From: Natronohydrobacter sp.
GTDB lineage: Bacteria > Pseudomonadota > Alphaproteobacteria > Rhodobacterales > Rhodobacteraceae
Assembly: GCA_007123015.1 (NCBI GenBank)
Contig: SKSL01000018.1
Location: 1-10,686, forward strand
Reading direction: 5' to 3'
DNA length: 10,686 nucleotides
In this document: positions 1-6,904 of the stretch, in pieces
How the letters are laid out: each line of letters begins with the position of its first letter
Position numbering within the stretch: the stretch's first letter is position 1
Notes under the pieces: generated by a model
Told to the model about the DNA's origin: nothing
What the model saw: only the letters and a program-made list of their open reading frames with translations
Databases searched by the model: none
Made by a program: the position numbers and the translations under genes

Positions 1-1
1 C

Positions 2-1246
2 AGCAAAGCGATGTTGGAGATGGGCGCAAAGGCCCGCGCAGCCGCCCAAGTGCTTGCGACTACGACGCCAGAGGCCAAGACCAAGGCGCTCGAAGCTGCA
101 GCCGACGCGCTTCTGGCCGCGCAGGACGATATCCTCGCGGCAAATGCCCGTGACATGGCGCATGGGCGCGAGAAGGGCCTGTCAGGGGCGATGCTGGACC
201 GGCTGATGCTGGACGCCGCGCGCATGCAGGGCGTGGCGCAGGCGCTGCGCGATGTGGCCAGCCAGCCTGACCCGGTGGGGGCGGTGATCAGCGAATGGGA
301 TCGGCCCACAGGGTTGCATATCCAGCGGGTACGCACGCCTCTGGGCGTGGTGGGTGTAATCTATGAATCGCGCCCCAATGTCACGGCGGATGCAGGCGCG
401 CTGTGTCTGAAAGCGGGCAACGCTGTGATCCTGCGCGGCGGCTCTGAAAGCTTCCATTCCTCGCGCGCGATCCATGCAGCCCTTGTGGCCGGGCTGAACG
501 CCGCAGGGCTGCCCGAAGACGCGATCCAGCTGGTGCAGACCACCGACCGCGCCGCTGTGTCGGACATGCTGCGCATGGTGGATCATATCGACGTGATCGT
601 GCCGCGTGGCGGCAAGGGGCTGGTGGGGCTGGTGCAGCGCGAAGCGCGTGTGCCGGTTTTTGCGCATCTCGAAGGGATCTGTCACATCTATGTCGATGCC
701 TCTGCCGACCCTGAGAAAGCACGGCGCGTGGTGCTGAACGCCAAGACCCGGCGGACCGGGATTTGCGGATCAGCCGAATGTCTGCTGATCCATCGCGATC
801 TTGTCGATGGGCTTGGCGCGCAGATCATCGCGGATCTGGTCGCCAAAGGCGTCGAGGTGCGTGCAGGGCAAGGCTTGCAGCACTTGCCGGGGGTCGTGCC
901 TGCTGCGCCCGAGGATTTCGGCAAGGAATATCTGGACATGATCATCGCCGCCGATGTGGTCGAGAATATCGAGGACGCAATGGCCCATATCCGCCGCTAT
1001 GGATCACAGCACACCGATGCGGTCATCGCGGAAGATGGAGCCGTGGCGCAGCGCTTCTTTGCGGGGCTCGACAGTGCGATCCTGATGCACAATGCCTCGA
1101 CCCAGTTCGCGGATGGTGGTGAATTCGGACTGGGGGCGGAAATCGGCATTGCCACCGGCAAGATGCATGCGCGTGGACCCGTCGGGGCCGAACAGCTGAC
1201 CAGTTTCAAATATCTAGTGACAGGTGACGGCACAGTGCGCCCCTGA
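2..1246 (+). CDS. proA: Gamma-glutamyl phosphate reductase (5'-partial)
   Basis: ProA is the second enzyme of proline synthesis. In the cytoplasm it reduces L-glutamyl-5-phosphate with NADPH to glutamate-5-semialdehyde, which cyclises to pyrroline-5-carboxylate. It has the aldehyde-dehydrogenase fold. Numbering from the ATG at 11, the visible motifs are ESRPNVT (about 119-125), LRGGSE (141-146), PRGGKGL (198-204) and NAKTRRTGIC (243-252), where C252 is the expected catalytic thiol. That ATG gives 411 residues, slightly short for the family (about 417-420 from memory), and no Shine-Dalgarno precedes it. The reading frame stays open to the window edge (codons for S-K-A), so the true start is probably a few codons upstream, outside the window. 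ProA usually follows proB; that gene would also be outside. A strong hairpin follows the stop. Function is very secure; the start is not. Confidence 0.96.
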   Translation, partial: SKAMLEMGAKARAAAQVLATTTPEAKTKALEAAADALLAAQDDILAANARDMAHGREKGLSGAMLDRLMLDAARMQGVAQALRDVASQPDPVGAVISEWDRPTGLHIQRVRTPLGVVGVIYESRPNVTADAGALCLKAGNAVILRGGSESFHSSRAIHAALVAGLNAAGLPEDAIQLVQTTDRAAVSDMLRMVDHIDVIVPRGGKGLVGLVQREARVPVFAHLEGICHIYVDASADPEKARRVVLNAKTRRTGICGSAECLLIHRDLVDGLGAQIIADLVAKGVEVRAGQGLQHLPGVVPAAPEDFGKEYLDMIIAADVVENIEDAMAHIRRYGSQHTDAVIAEDGAVAQRFFAGLDSAILMHNASTQFADGGEFGLGAEIGIATGKMHARGPVGAEQLTSFKYLVTGDGTVRP

Positions 1247-1249
1247 ATG

Positions 1250-1276
1250 ACGAGGCGATCTGACAGATCACCTCGT
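1250..1276. terminator. Hairpin between convergent genes (proA and lipoprotein)
   Basis: The arms ACGAGGcGATCT (1250-1261) and AGATCaCCTCGT (1265-1276) pair over 11 base pairs with one C/A mismatch and a GAC loop. The hairpin begins 4 bases after the proA stop and lies about 57 bases beyond the lipoprotein stop on the other strand. Neither side has a clear T-run, so it is not a textbook intrinsic terminator. Its place between two convergent genes still argues for a bidirectional transcript end or a 3'-end stabiliser. Confidence 0.6.
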
Positions 1277-1332
1277 TCAGACTGGCATATATTGGCGTTC
1301 AGAAACCGGCCTGCAGAGGGCCGACGCGCCTG

Positions 1333-2145
1333 TCAGGGCGCCAGGCTGTCATTCTCGGCCACGAAAATACCGGACATCCCGCCAATATTGGCCGCCCCGA
1401 CCGCGAAGATCCCGGCGGCTTCTTCTGCATTGGGACCATAGAATGCCCCTTCCATCATCCCGCCGCCTGCGACCCCTTCGAAGGTCACCCGCGCAGTATC
1501 GCTTGCGACGATCTGATTGCTGGACGGATCAATCGTCGCCCCGATGATTCGCGCGGAAACCGAAGAGCCGTCATCCGGGAAGCCGCCGTTGAAACTTGCG
1601 TTCAGTCGGGCGGTGTCGAAGTTCATATCAAGCTGAACCGTCCCCCCGATCATGCCGGATTCATTGGTCCGATCAAGCGTTGCGCCTGCGCGGAAATCCC
1701 CTGTATATGTCGTGACGCCTTGCGGCATTCTGATCGTATCGACCGTGCGCGATGTGGAGGGGGCATGCAGCAATTGGGTGAAATCGCGCCCTTCGGTCGC
1801 GCCGATCGTGATATTGGCCGCATGCGCATAGCGCCCTTGAAGCTGTGACAGGACAGTGGCTTCGCCCGTGACCTGATCAGGATCGCCCAGAACTGTGCAG
1901 CTCTGGCCTCGCATGTCACGGCAAAGCACAGTCGTATCGCGCAGCGGTCCATCCTCGATCTGCACGATAAACCCATCTTCATGCCGCGTAATGCTCGCAC
2001 GGCTGGCCTGATCGCCATTATGGCCTTGCGTCAAGGCATTAAGTGGCGCCGCCGGAGCAGCAGCCCCACCACCAGAGCCGCCGCCACAAGCCGACAGTCC
2101 AAGGGTCGCAGCTGCGCCCATCGCGATTGCGTGATATCGGATCAT
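1333..2145 (-). CDS. TbpB-like beta-barrel lipoprotein
   Basis: This is a 270-residue predicted lipoprotein. It has a short signal peptide with a basic N-terminus, a hydrophobic stretch at about residues 6-17 and a lipobox LSAC (17-20), so C20 would be lipidated. A Gly/Ala/Pro-rich linker follows (21-34). The rest is rich in beta strands. The C-terminal third carries the pattern of the transferrin-binding-protein-B beta-barrel family: a GTVQLDMNFDTARLNASFNG stretch (168-187) and GAFYGPNAEEAAGIFAV (233-249), which resembles the family's GxFYGPxAxExxGxF signature. C75 and C83 could form a disulfide. Many alphaproteobacterial proteins with this barrel are annotated as transferrin-binding-like solute-binding proteins; their ligands are mostly unknown, and real transferrin binding is unlikely in a free-living bacterium. 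The ATG has GAGG 5 bases upstream. A promoter-like site precedes the gene, and no TonB receptor or Slam-type exporter is visible nearby. The fold call is good; function is unknown. Confidence 0.85.
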   Translation of the reverse strand: MIRYHAIAMGAAATLGLSACGGGSGGGAAAPAAPLNALTQGHNGDQASRASITRHEDGFIVQIEDGPLRDTTVLCRDMRGQSCTVLGDPDQVTGEATVLSQLQGRYAHAANITIGATEGRDFTQLLHAPSTSRTVDTIRMPQGVTTYTGDFRAGATLDRTNESGMIGGTVQLDMNFDTARLNASFNGGFPDDGSSVSARIIGATIDPSSNQIVASDTARVTFEGVAGGGMMEGAFYGPNAEEAAGIFAVGAANIGGMSGIFVAENDSLAP

Positions 2146-2173
2146 TTCTGCCTCAATGGTTTATTTTTGCGCC

Positions 2174-2202
2174 AGAATCCGACGTCACGCGGCGTATGTC
2201 AA
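2174..2202 (-). promoter_or_regulatory. Sigma-70-like promoter of the lipoprotein gene
   Basis: On the minus strand, TTGACA (2202-2197) is a perfect -35 box. After a 17-base spacer comes GATTCT (2179-2174), a weak -10 that matches TATAAT at three positions. The predicted transcript start is near 2167, giving a leader of about 22 bases with GAGG just before the ATG at 2145. It suggests that the lipoprotein can be expressed separately from the acyl-CoA synthetase upstream. The rest of the 109-base gap shows no convincing terminator. Confidence 0.55.
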
Positions 2203-2254
2203 GGATTGACCAGCATGGGCCGCATCACGGCAAATCGGCTGAGACAGAAAAGAC

Positions 2255-4138
2255 TCAGTCCATGCGCACGGGAATTGTGAATTGCCCGAGAATCGCACTG
2301 ACCTTGTCCGGGTCAGTTTGCGCCCCAAGCGCGATATGTGCTGTCAGCCCTTGTTTCGGGTCTTCGATCACATCGCGCACGGTCGCATCCAGCTGTTCGT
2401 CCTTAAGCACAGTGTTGAACACTCGCGTGATCGCAAGCCGGCGCAGATCAGGTTTGAAGACCTTGCCCACAGCCGTTTTCGGAAGCTCATCCAGGATTTC
2501 GATGTGCTTGGGCCGTGCAGCGCGTTCGGACAGGCGCGGCGTGATATGCGCAAGCAGCGCCTCTGGTGTGACCTTGGCCCCTGCGACCAGTTCGACATAT
2601 GCACAGGGCAATTCGCCCGCTTTGGCGTCCGGCTGGCCGATGGCACCTGCGAAACTGACATCCGGATGCGAAAGCAGCGCATCCTCGATCTCGGCCGGGT
2701 CAATATTATGGCCGCCCCGAATGATCAGGTCCTTCTGCCGCCCTGTGATCCAGAGATAGCCATCCCCATCAAGCCGCCCCAGATCGCCTGTGCACAGATA
2801 GCCGTCACAAGCGTAAAGGTCGTGGTTCTTGTCGTTATCGGTATAGGTGGGCGGGGTCACGCCGGGATTGCGCACGCAGATCTCGCCCACCTCATCAACG
2901 TCGCAGTCGTCGAAATTGCCAGTCTCGACGCGCAGGATTTTCACTTCTGCATAGGGCAAGGGAAAGCCCACCGAGCCGATCTTCTTGGCCCCGTCCACCG
3001 GGTTGCAGGACACCAGACAAGTCGCCTCGGTCAGCCCGTAGCCTTCGGCGATCTGCACGCCTGTAGCGTCTTCAAACCGCCGGTACAGTTCACGCGGCAG
3101 CGCCGCCGAGCCGGAAATGCCTGTGCGCAGCGTGCTGATATCCGCATCGACCTTGCGGCTCATCAGGGCTGCAAGGGCTGTGGGCACAGTGATCATGAAG
3201 GTCACCCCCCAGCGCTCGATCAGTTTCCAGAAATTGTCGAACACGCCCTCGCCGCGATAGCCTTGGGGTGTGGGAAACACCACATGCGCGCCGGACATGA
3301 CGCAGCACATCAGGATCGGATAGGCCGCAAAGACATGAAACAGCGGCAAGGGGCAGAGCAGCACGTCCTTTTCCGTAAAAAGCAGTTCTGCACCCAGCCA
3401 GCCATTATAGATCATTCCCGCGTAGCGATGTTGCGCGAGTTTCGGCATGCCCGTGGTGCCGCCTGTGTGGAAATAGGCGGCGATACGGTCCACGCTTGGG
3501 GCCTCGAAAACCAGCCGGTCCGAAGGCTGCGCGGCCAGTTCCCGTGCGAAATCCAGCACGCGGGCGCGATGGCGGGGCGTATGTCGGGGCCGGATAAGCG
3601 GCACGATCCAGCTTTTCGGTGGGCTTAGATGGGGCAGCAGATCCACTTCCAGCACCGCTTCGACATCGGGCACCAGTGCGACGGCTTCGGCCACTTTCTG
3701 CGCGACATCTGTCTTGGGGAAGGCGCGCAGGGTCACGACGACGCGCGCGCGGGTCTCGCGCAAGAGCGCGGCGATTTTCTCGGGCTCCAGCAGCGGGTTG
3801 ATCGGGGCCACGCGGGCTGCGGTCATGCCGCCCAGAAGGGTGATCGCGGTTTCATTCAGCGTGGGCAGGATATAGGCGACGGTGTCGTCCTCTCCCAACC
3901 CAAGACTGCGGAACAGATTGGCCGCTTGCGTGACGCGGCTTTTGACCTGGTCCCAGGTCAGCGTCTGCGCTTTCGCGCCCGTTTCCGAGAACATCTGAAA
4001 ACTGATTGCCGGGCGCGCGCCATGCCGGGCGGCGACCTGTTCGAGCGCCTGATACACAGTCACGGGCACGGCCCGTGCAGCATAGGGCATCTCTGCCTCG
4101 ATCGCGCGCAAGTCGTCGAGCGTCTTGAACTGATGCAT
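2255..4138 (-). CDS. Acyl-CoA synthetase (AMP-binding, ANL superfamily)
   Basis: This enzyme activates a carboxylic acid with ATP to an acyl-adenylate and transfers the acyl group to CoA. Motifs of the adenylate-forming family appear in order (numbering from the ATG at 4138): the P-loop HTGGTTGMPK (224-233), the aromatic motif YGLTEAT (367-373), TGD (450-452) with its ATP-ribose aspartate, GRQKDLIIRGG (466-476) in the hinge, and PKTAVGK (553-559), where K559 is the adenylation lysine. About 68 residues follow that lysine, longer than in many relatives. The 627-residue length fits a group of bacterial acyl-CoA synthetases annotated only by family; the acyl substrate cannot be read from sequence. 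The start at 4138 is chosen because GGGGAGAAG lies 3 bases upstream. A GTG at 4168 would add 10 residues but falls in the loop of an intercistronic hairpin. The gene lies 57 bases after an MFS transporter on the same strand and is probably co-transcribed with it. Confidence 0.93.
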   Translation of the reverse strand: MHQFKTLDDLRAIEAEMPYAARAVPVTVYQALEQVAARHGARPAISFQMFSETGAKAQTLTWDQVKSRVTQAANLFRSLGLGEDDTVAYILPTLNETAITLLGGMTAARVAPINPLLEPEKIAALLRETRARVVVTLRAFPKTDVAQKVAEAVALVPDVEAVLEVDLLPHLSPPKSWIVPLIRPRHTPRHRARVLDFARELAAQPSDRLVFEAPSVDRIAAYFHTGGTTGMPKLAQHRYAGMIYNGWLGAELLFTEKDVLLCPLPLFHVFAAYPILMCCVMSGAHVVFPTPQGYRGEGVFDNFWKLIERWGVTFMITVPTALAALMSRKVDADISTLRTGISGSAALPRELYRRFEDATGVQIAEGYGLTEATCLVSCNPVDGAKKIGSVGFPLPYAEVKILRVETGNFDDCDVDEVGEICVRNPGVTPPTYTDNDKNHDLYACDGYLCTGDLGRLDGDGYLWITGRQKDLIIRGGHNIDPAEIEDALLSHPDVSFAGAIGQPDAKAGELPCAYVELVAGAKVTPEALLAHITPRLSERAARPKHIEILDELPKTAVGKVFKPDLRRLAITRVFNTVLKDEQLDATVRDVIEDPKQGLTAHIALGAQTDPDKVSAILGQFTIPVRMD

Positions 4139-4146
4139 GATCTTCT

Positions 4147-4192
4147 CCCCTTGATCCCAGCAGACCACGAGGGCGCTTTCGGATCAAGAGGG
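4147..4192 (-). promoter_or_regulatory. Intercistronic hairpin masking the acyl-CoA synthetase ribosome-binding site
   Basis: On the plus strand CTTGATCC (4150-4157) is perfectly complementary to GGATCAAG (4181-4188). The stem extends by three C-G pairs (4147-4149 with 4190-4192) around one bulged A (4189), with a 23-base loop. In the minus-strand mRNA the 3' arm runs into the Shine-Dalgarno GGGGAGAAG of the acyl-CoA synthetase, and its G-run is paired. The 5' arm begins 3 bases after the transporter stop codon (4198-4196). A ribosome finishing the transporter would cover that arm, which suggests translational coupling. Pairing is seen in the sequence; the regulatory role is inferred. Confidence 0.5.
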
Positions 4193-4195
4193 TGC

Positions 4196-5413
4196 TTATG
4201 CCTCGCGCGGGCGCATGGCCAGCCAGATCAGCGCACTGCCTGCAAGCACCAGGAAAGGCAGCATTGCCATATTGACAAAAATCCAGCCAGTTTCCGCATT
4301 GCCGCCTGCGCAATTCATCAGCGTGCCGGAACTGAGCGAGGCCACGAAGACGCCGCCGAAGACGATCATGTCATTCATGCCCTGAATGCGACCGCGCTCT
4401 TCTGGTGTATGCGAGGCCGTCAGCATCGCTGTCGCGCCGATGAAGCCGAAATTCCAGCCGATGCCGAGCAGGATCAGCGCGATATAGAATTGCTCCAGCT
4501 CCACCCCGGTCATGGCCACAGCGCCCGAGGCGGCAAGGATCACGAGGCCCGTGCCCACAATCGCGCGCGACCCGAAGCGCGCGATCAGATGACCCGTGAA
4601 GAAAGACGGCGCATACATCGCTAGAACATGCGCCGAGACGATATTCGCCGCATCCGACGTGTCAAATCCACACCCCACAACCGCAAGCGGGGTCGAGGTC
4701 ATCACCAGATTCATCAGCGCATAAGCCACGGTCCCGCAGATCACGGCCACAGCAATCACAGGCACTGTCAGCAACTCGCGCCGTGACCGTCCCCCATCCA
4801 TTGTGCTGCCCGCCTTGGGGGGCGTGGGGATATCGAGGGCAGACAGCAGCGCCATGCCTGCGATATTCAGCGCGATGACCGTCAGATAGGTGGCCAGAAA
4901 CGGGATTGGCATCGCGTCTGTGGTCAATGACACCAGTTGCGGACCGAAGACTGCCGACAAAAGCCCGCCGGCCATGACATAGGAAATCGCCTTGGGGCGG
5001 AATTCGGGGCTGGCTGTGTCTGTTGCCGCGAAGCGGTAGAAGCCATTGGCCGACATATAGGTTCCGGTGATGAACGACCCGAGCAGGAACAAGGCGAAAG
5101 AGTTGAGCAGCAATCCATATGCCGAGATCGCGGCCCCCACAGCCCCTGCACCGCATGCCAGCCAGAAGCCCGCACGTCGTCCGTAGGCCTGCATGAAGCT
5201 GGACAGCGGCGTCGCGGCGGCCATCGAGCCCAGGACGATCATCGAAATCGGAAGCGTTGCCCAGCAGGGGTTTGCCGCCAGCATCTGCCCGCTTAGCCCC
5301 CCGATGATGAACAGGATCGGAAGTTGCGCGCCGACAACGGCTTGGGCTGCAACCAGAACGATTACATTGCGTTTGGCGCGCGAGTCATCGGGGGTTGCGA
5401 AAGCGTCACTCAT
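4196..5413 (-). CDS. Major facilitator superfamily transporter
   Basis: This is a 405-residue polytopic inner-membrane protein with about 12 hydrophobic segments. They fall roughly at 17-40, 51-74, 81-103, 106-123, 143-161, 170-193, 216-246, 256-276, 284-302, 309-333, 348-367 and 377-400, with a hydrophilic central loop (about 194-213). A charged motif follows the second segment (AYGRRAG, 76-82), as in MFS motif A, and its counterpart ARFGSRA is at 278-284. A GIGWNFGF stretch (318-325) followed by HTPEERGRIQGMND (335-348) is typical of one branch of bacterial MFS permeases without known substrate. The start at 5413 fits the hydrophilic N-terminus; the frame stays open further upstream, but that extension would run into the divergent gene and is not protein-like. 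No Shine-Dalgarno precedes the ATG. It is probably the first gene of an operon with the acyl-CoA synthetase, which hints at transport of an organic acid or related compound; that is inference. Confidence 0.9.
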   Translation of the reverse strand: MSDAFATPDDSRAKRNVIVLVAAQAVVGAQLPILFIIGGLSGQMLAANPCWATLPISMIVLGSMAAATPLSSFMQAYGRRAGFWLACGAGAVGAAISAYGLLLNSFALFLLGSFITGTYMSANGFYRFAATDTASPEFRPKAISYVMAGGLLSAVFGPQLVSLTTDAMPIPFLATYLTVIALNIAGMALLSALDIPTPPKAGSTMDGGRSRRELLTVPVIAVAVICGTVAYALMNLVMTSTPLAVVGCGFDTSDAANIVSAHVLAMYAPSFFTGHLIARFGSRAIVGTGLVILAASGAVAMTGVELEQFYIALILLGIGWNFGFIGATAMLTASHTPEERGRIQGMNDMIVFGGVFVASLSSGTLMNCAGGNAETGWIFVNMAMLPFLVLAGSALIWLAMRPREA

Positions 5414-5422
5414 GCGCGCAGG

Positions 5423-5450
5423 ATTAGACCTGATTGCAGTCCGGTGAAAG
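5423..5450 (-). promoter_or_regulatory. Possible promoter giving a near-leaderless MFS transcript
   Basis: On the minus strand, CTTTCA (5450-5445) and TCTAAT (5428-5423) are spaced by 16 bases. TCTAAT matches the -10 consensus at five of six positions; the -35 is poor. The -10 ends only 9 bases before the ATG at 5413, so transcription would begin within about 3 bases of the start codon. The absence of a Shine-Dalgarno before this ATG is consistent with that. Confidence 0.35.
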
Positions 5451-5494
5451 GGGTATTTATCATGTGCAGCAGATTGGCGCAGAGCGAATGGTAG
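5446..5494 (+). promoter_or_regulatory. Leader ribosome-binding site and 10-codon upstream ORF
   Basis: GAAAGGGG (5446-5453) is a good alphaproteobacterial ribosome-binding site. It lies 8 bases before an ATG at 5462 that opens a 10-codon frame, MCSRLAQSEW, ending at TAG (5492-5494). This tiny frame overlaps the glycosylase ATG at 5488 in another register. The same site could instead serve an in-frame GTG at 5464 (10-base spacing), which would lengthen the glycosylase by 8 residues. Sequence alone does not decide between these. Confidence 0.35.
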
Positions 5495-6117
5495 GGCGCA
5501 TCCTGACCTCTGACGCCTGCATGGAAGAAGGCGCGGCATGGCTGGCCGCGCATGAGCCGCGCTTTGCCCATGCGCTGCGGCTGACGGGCACACCGCCCTT
5601 GCGGCGCAGACCCGACGGGTTTGCGCATCTGCTCTCTGCGATTGTCAGCCAGCAGGTCAGCACGCATGCAGCCCGCGCGATCTGGGGCCGGATGGAAGCG
5701 GCGGGCTTGACCACCCCCGAAGCGGTGCTTGCGGCAGATGATGACAGTTTGCGCGCCCCCGGCCTGTCGATGCAGAAAATGCGCTATGCCCGCGCACTGG
5801 CCGCCGCCGGGATTGATTTCGACGCCTTGCGTGCATTGCCGGATGCTGAAGTTGTTAAGGTTCTGATTGAGGTTCCGGGCATAGGCCGTTGGACTGCGGA
5901 GATTTATGCCATGTTCAGCCTGGGCCGCGCAGATGTCTTTGCGCCCGCTGATCTGGCGCTGCAGGAATCCGCGCGTCGGCTGTTTGACCTGGCCGAGCGC
6001 CCCCGCGAAGCGCCGCTGCGGCGCATGGCGGAAGCCTGGTCGCCTTGGCGCAGCGTTGCAGCGGGGCTGTTATGGGCCTATTACCGGGTGGAAACCGACC
6101 GGGAAGGAATAACATGA
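5488..6117 (+). CDS. DNA-3-methyladenine glycosylase (HhH-GPD, AlkA-like)
   Basis: This is a 209-residue base-excision repair enzyme that removes alkylated purines such as 3-methyladenine from DNA. The N-terminal part has the helical motif LLSAIVSQQVS (48-58), typical of the HhH-GPD superfamily. The helix-hairpin-helix is at about 125-145 with VPGIGRWTAEI (129-139). The catalytic aspartate is D155 in the FAPADLALQE stretch (151-160). The protein is shorter than E. coli AlkA because it lacks that enzyme's N-terminal beta domain; this compact form is common. The ATG at 5488 fits the usual family N-terminus but has only a weak ribosome-binding site, so GTG 5464 remains possible. The stop overlaps the next gene's start as ATGA (6114-6117), so the two are translationally coupled. 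It is divergent from the MFS transporter. Substrate range cannot be read from sequence. Confidence 0.93.
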   Translation: MVGRILTSDACMEEGAAWLAAHEPRFAHALRLTGTPPLRRRPDGFAHLLSAIVSQQVSTHAARAIWGRMEAAGLTTPEAVLAADDDSLRAPGLSMQKMRYARALAAAGIDFDALRALPDAEVVKVLIEVPGIGRWTAEIYAMFSLGRADVFAPADLALQESARRLFDLAERPREAPLRRMAEAWSPWRSVAAGLLWAYYRVETDREGIT

Positions 6118-6779
6118 CGCGCGCATTGACATCGGAACGCCGGGGCCCCGCCTCGGGCGGCAAGGCGAAAACGGCTGTGGTCTTCGTGCATGGCTATGGC
6201 GCGGATGGCGCAGATCTTCTGGGGCTCGCCGACCCGCTGGGGCCGCATTTGCCCGATACAGTTTTCTTTGCGCCCAATGCGCCGGAAAAATGCACGGCCA
6301 ATCCCTTCGGCTATCAATGGTTCCCGATCCCCTGGCTCGACGGGTCCAGCGAAGAGCAGGCGCTGGCAGGGCTTACCGCAGCGGCAGAGGATCTGAACGC
6401 GTTTCTGGACCAGCTTCTCACGGATGAGGGTTTGACCCCTGAACAGCTCGCGCTTGTGGGCTTTTCGCAAGGCACGATGATCAGCCTGCATATCGCTTTG
6501 CGTCGTGCGGCCCCGATTGCCGGGGTGGTGGGCTTCTCGGGGCGTCTGATGGTGCCTGATCAGTTGCAGGCCGAGATGACGGCGCAACCGCCTGTGCTGC
6601 TGATCCATGGCGATCAGGATGATGTCGTACCGCTTGCCTCGCTGCCTCAGGCCGCTGATGCTCTGGTGGCCGCCGGTATCGAGACCTATACCCATGTGTC
6701 GAAAGATACAGGCCACGGGATCGCGCATGATGGTTTGTCGCTCGCCCTGTCCTTCCTGCGAGAGAAGCTGCCCGCCTGA
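6114..6779 (+). CDS. Carboxylesterase/phospholipase-type alpha/beta hydrolase
   Basis: This is a 221-residue cytoplasmic serine hydrolase of the acyl-protein-thioesterase/carboxylesterase family (Abhydrolase_2 type). It shows the oxyanion region FVHGYGADG (24-32), the nucleophile elbow GFSQG with S118, the acid in HGDQDDVVP with D169, and the histidine in TGHGI with H201, so the triad is complete. The ATG at 6114 has AAGGA (6104-6108) 5 bases upstream and overlaps the stop of the DNA glycosylase by 4 bases. The two are surely one transcript, although no biochemical link between base repair and ester hydrolysis is known to me. Members act on short-chain esters or lysophospholipids; the natural substrate here is unknown. 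There is no signal peptide. Confidence 0.93.
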   Translation: MTRALTSERRGPASGGKAKTAVVFVHGYGADGADLLGLADPLGPHLPDTVFFAPNAPEKCTANPFGYQWFPIPWLDGSSEEQALAGLTAAAEDLNAFLDQLLTDEGLTPEQLALVGFSQGTMISLHIALRRAAPIAGVVGFSGRLMVPDQLQAEMTAQPPVLLIHGDQDDVVPLASLPQAADALVAAGIETYTHVSKDTGHGIAHDGLSLALSFLREKLPA

Positions 6780-6904
6780 TCCGGCGCCCTAACCGGGCGT
6801 GCGCGGTCATGTCGCTTTCATGCTGCGATGCGACGTGAATTGCGCTGCGTTGCAGCAAAGTCCGTGCACAGAGTGGTGCGACACTCGGGAAAGGGCGCGC
6901 GCTG
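6780..6904 (+). other. 125-base gap with small inverted repeats
   Basis: No gene is visible here. Three weak inverted repeats can be seen: CGCCC/GGGCG (6785-6789 and 6795-6799), just after the carboxylesterase stop and possibly the end of that transcript although no T-run follows; GTCGC/GCGAC (6811-6815 and 6830-6834); and GAGTG/CACTC (6871-6875 and 6882-6886), just before the next gene's ribosome-binding site. I see no convincing promoter. Confidence 0.3.

Noticed and set aside
1247..1441. A 64-codon frame starting immediately after the proA stop
   Set aside because: Its first codons form the terminator-like stem, and the rest is antisense to the lipoprotein 3' end; the protein is low-complexity and Arg/Ala/Pro-rich.
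4139..4168. A longer start (GTG 4168) for the acyl-CoA synthetase
   Set aside because: The ATG at 4138 has GGGGAGAAG 3 bases upstream and fits the family N-terminus; the GTG is in a hairpin loop and has no ribosome-binding site.
2282..4624. Two long plus-strand frames (2282-3628 and 3629-4624) opposite the acyl-CoA synthetase and transporter
   Set aside because: They are mirror frames caused by high GC at third codon positions. Their translations are His/Gln/Arg-rich with no domain, and both opposite genes have complete motif sets.
5414..5593. An N-terminal extension of the MFS transporter by up to 60 codons
   Set aside because: The extension is Arg/His/Pro-rich, unlike a transporter N-terminus, and would overlap the divergent glycosylase gene.
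5434..6779. Glycosylase-carboxylesterase pair as a new DNA-damage system
   Set aside because: The 4-base overlap is striking, but both proteins are ordinary housekeeping family members with complete active sites, and nothing in sequence links their functions.
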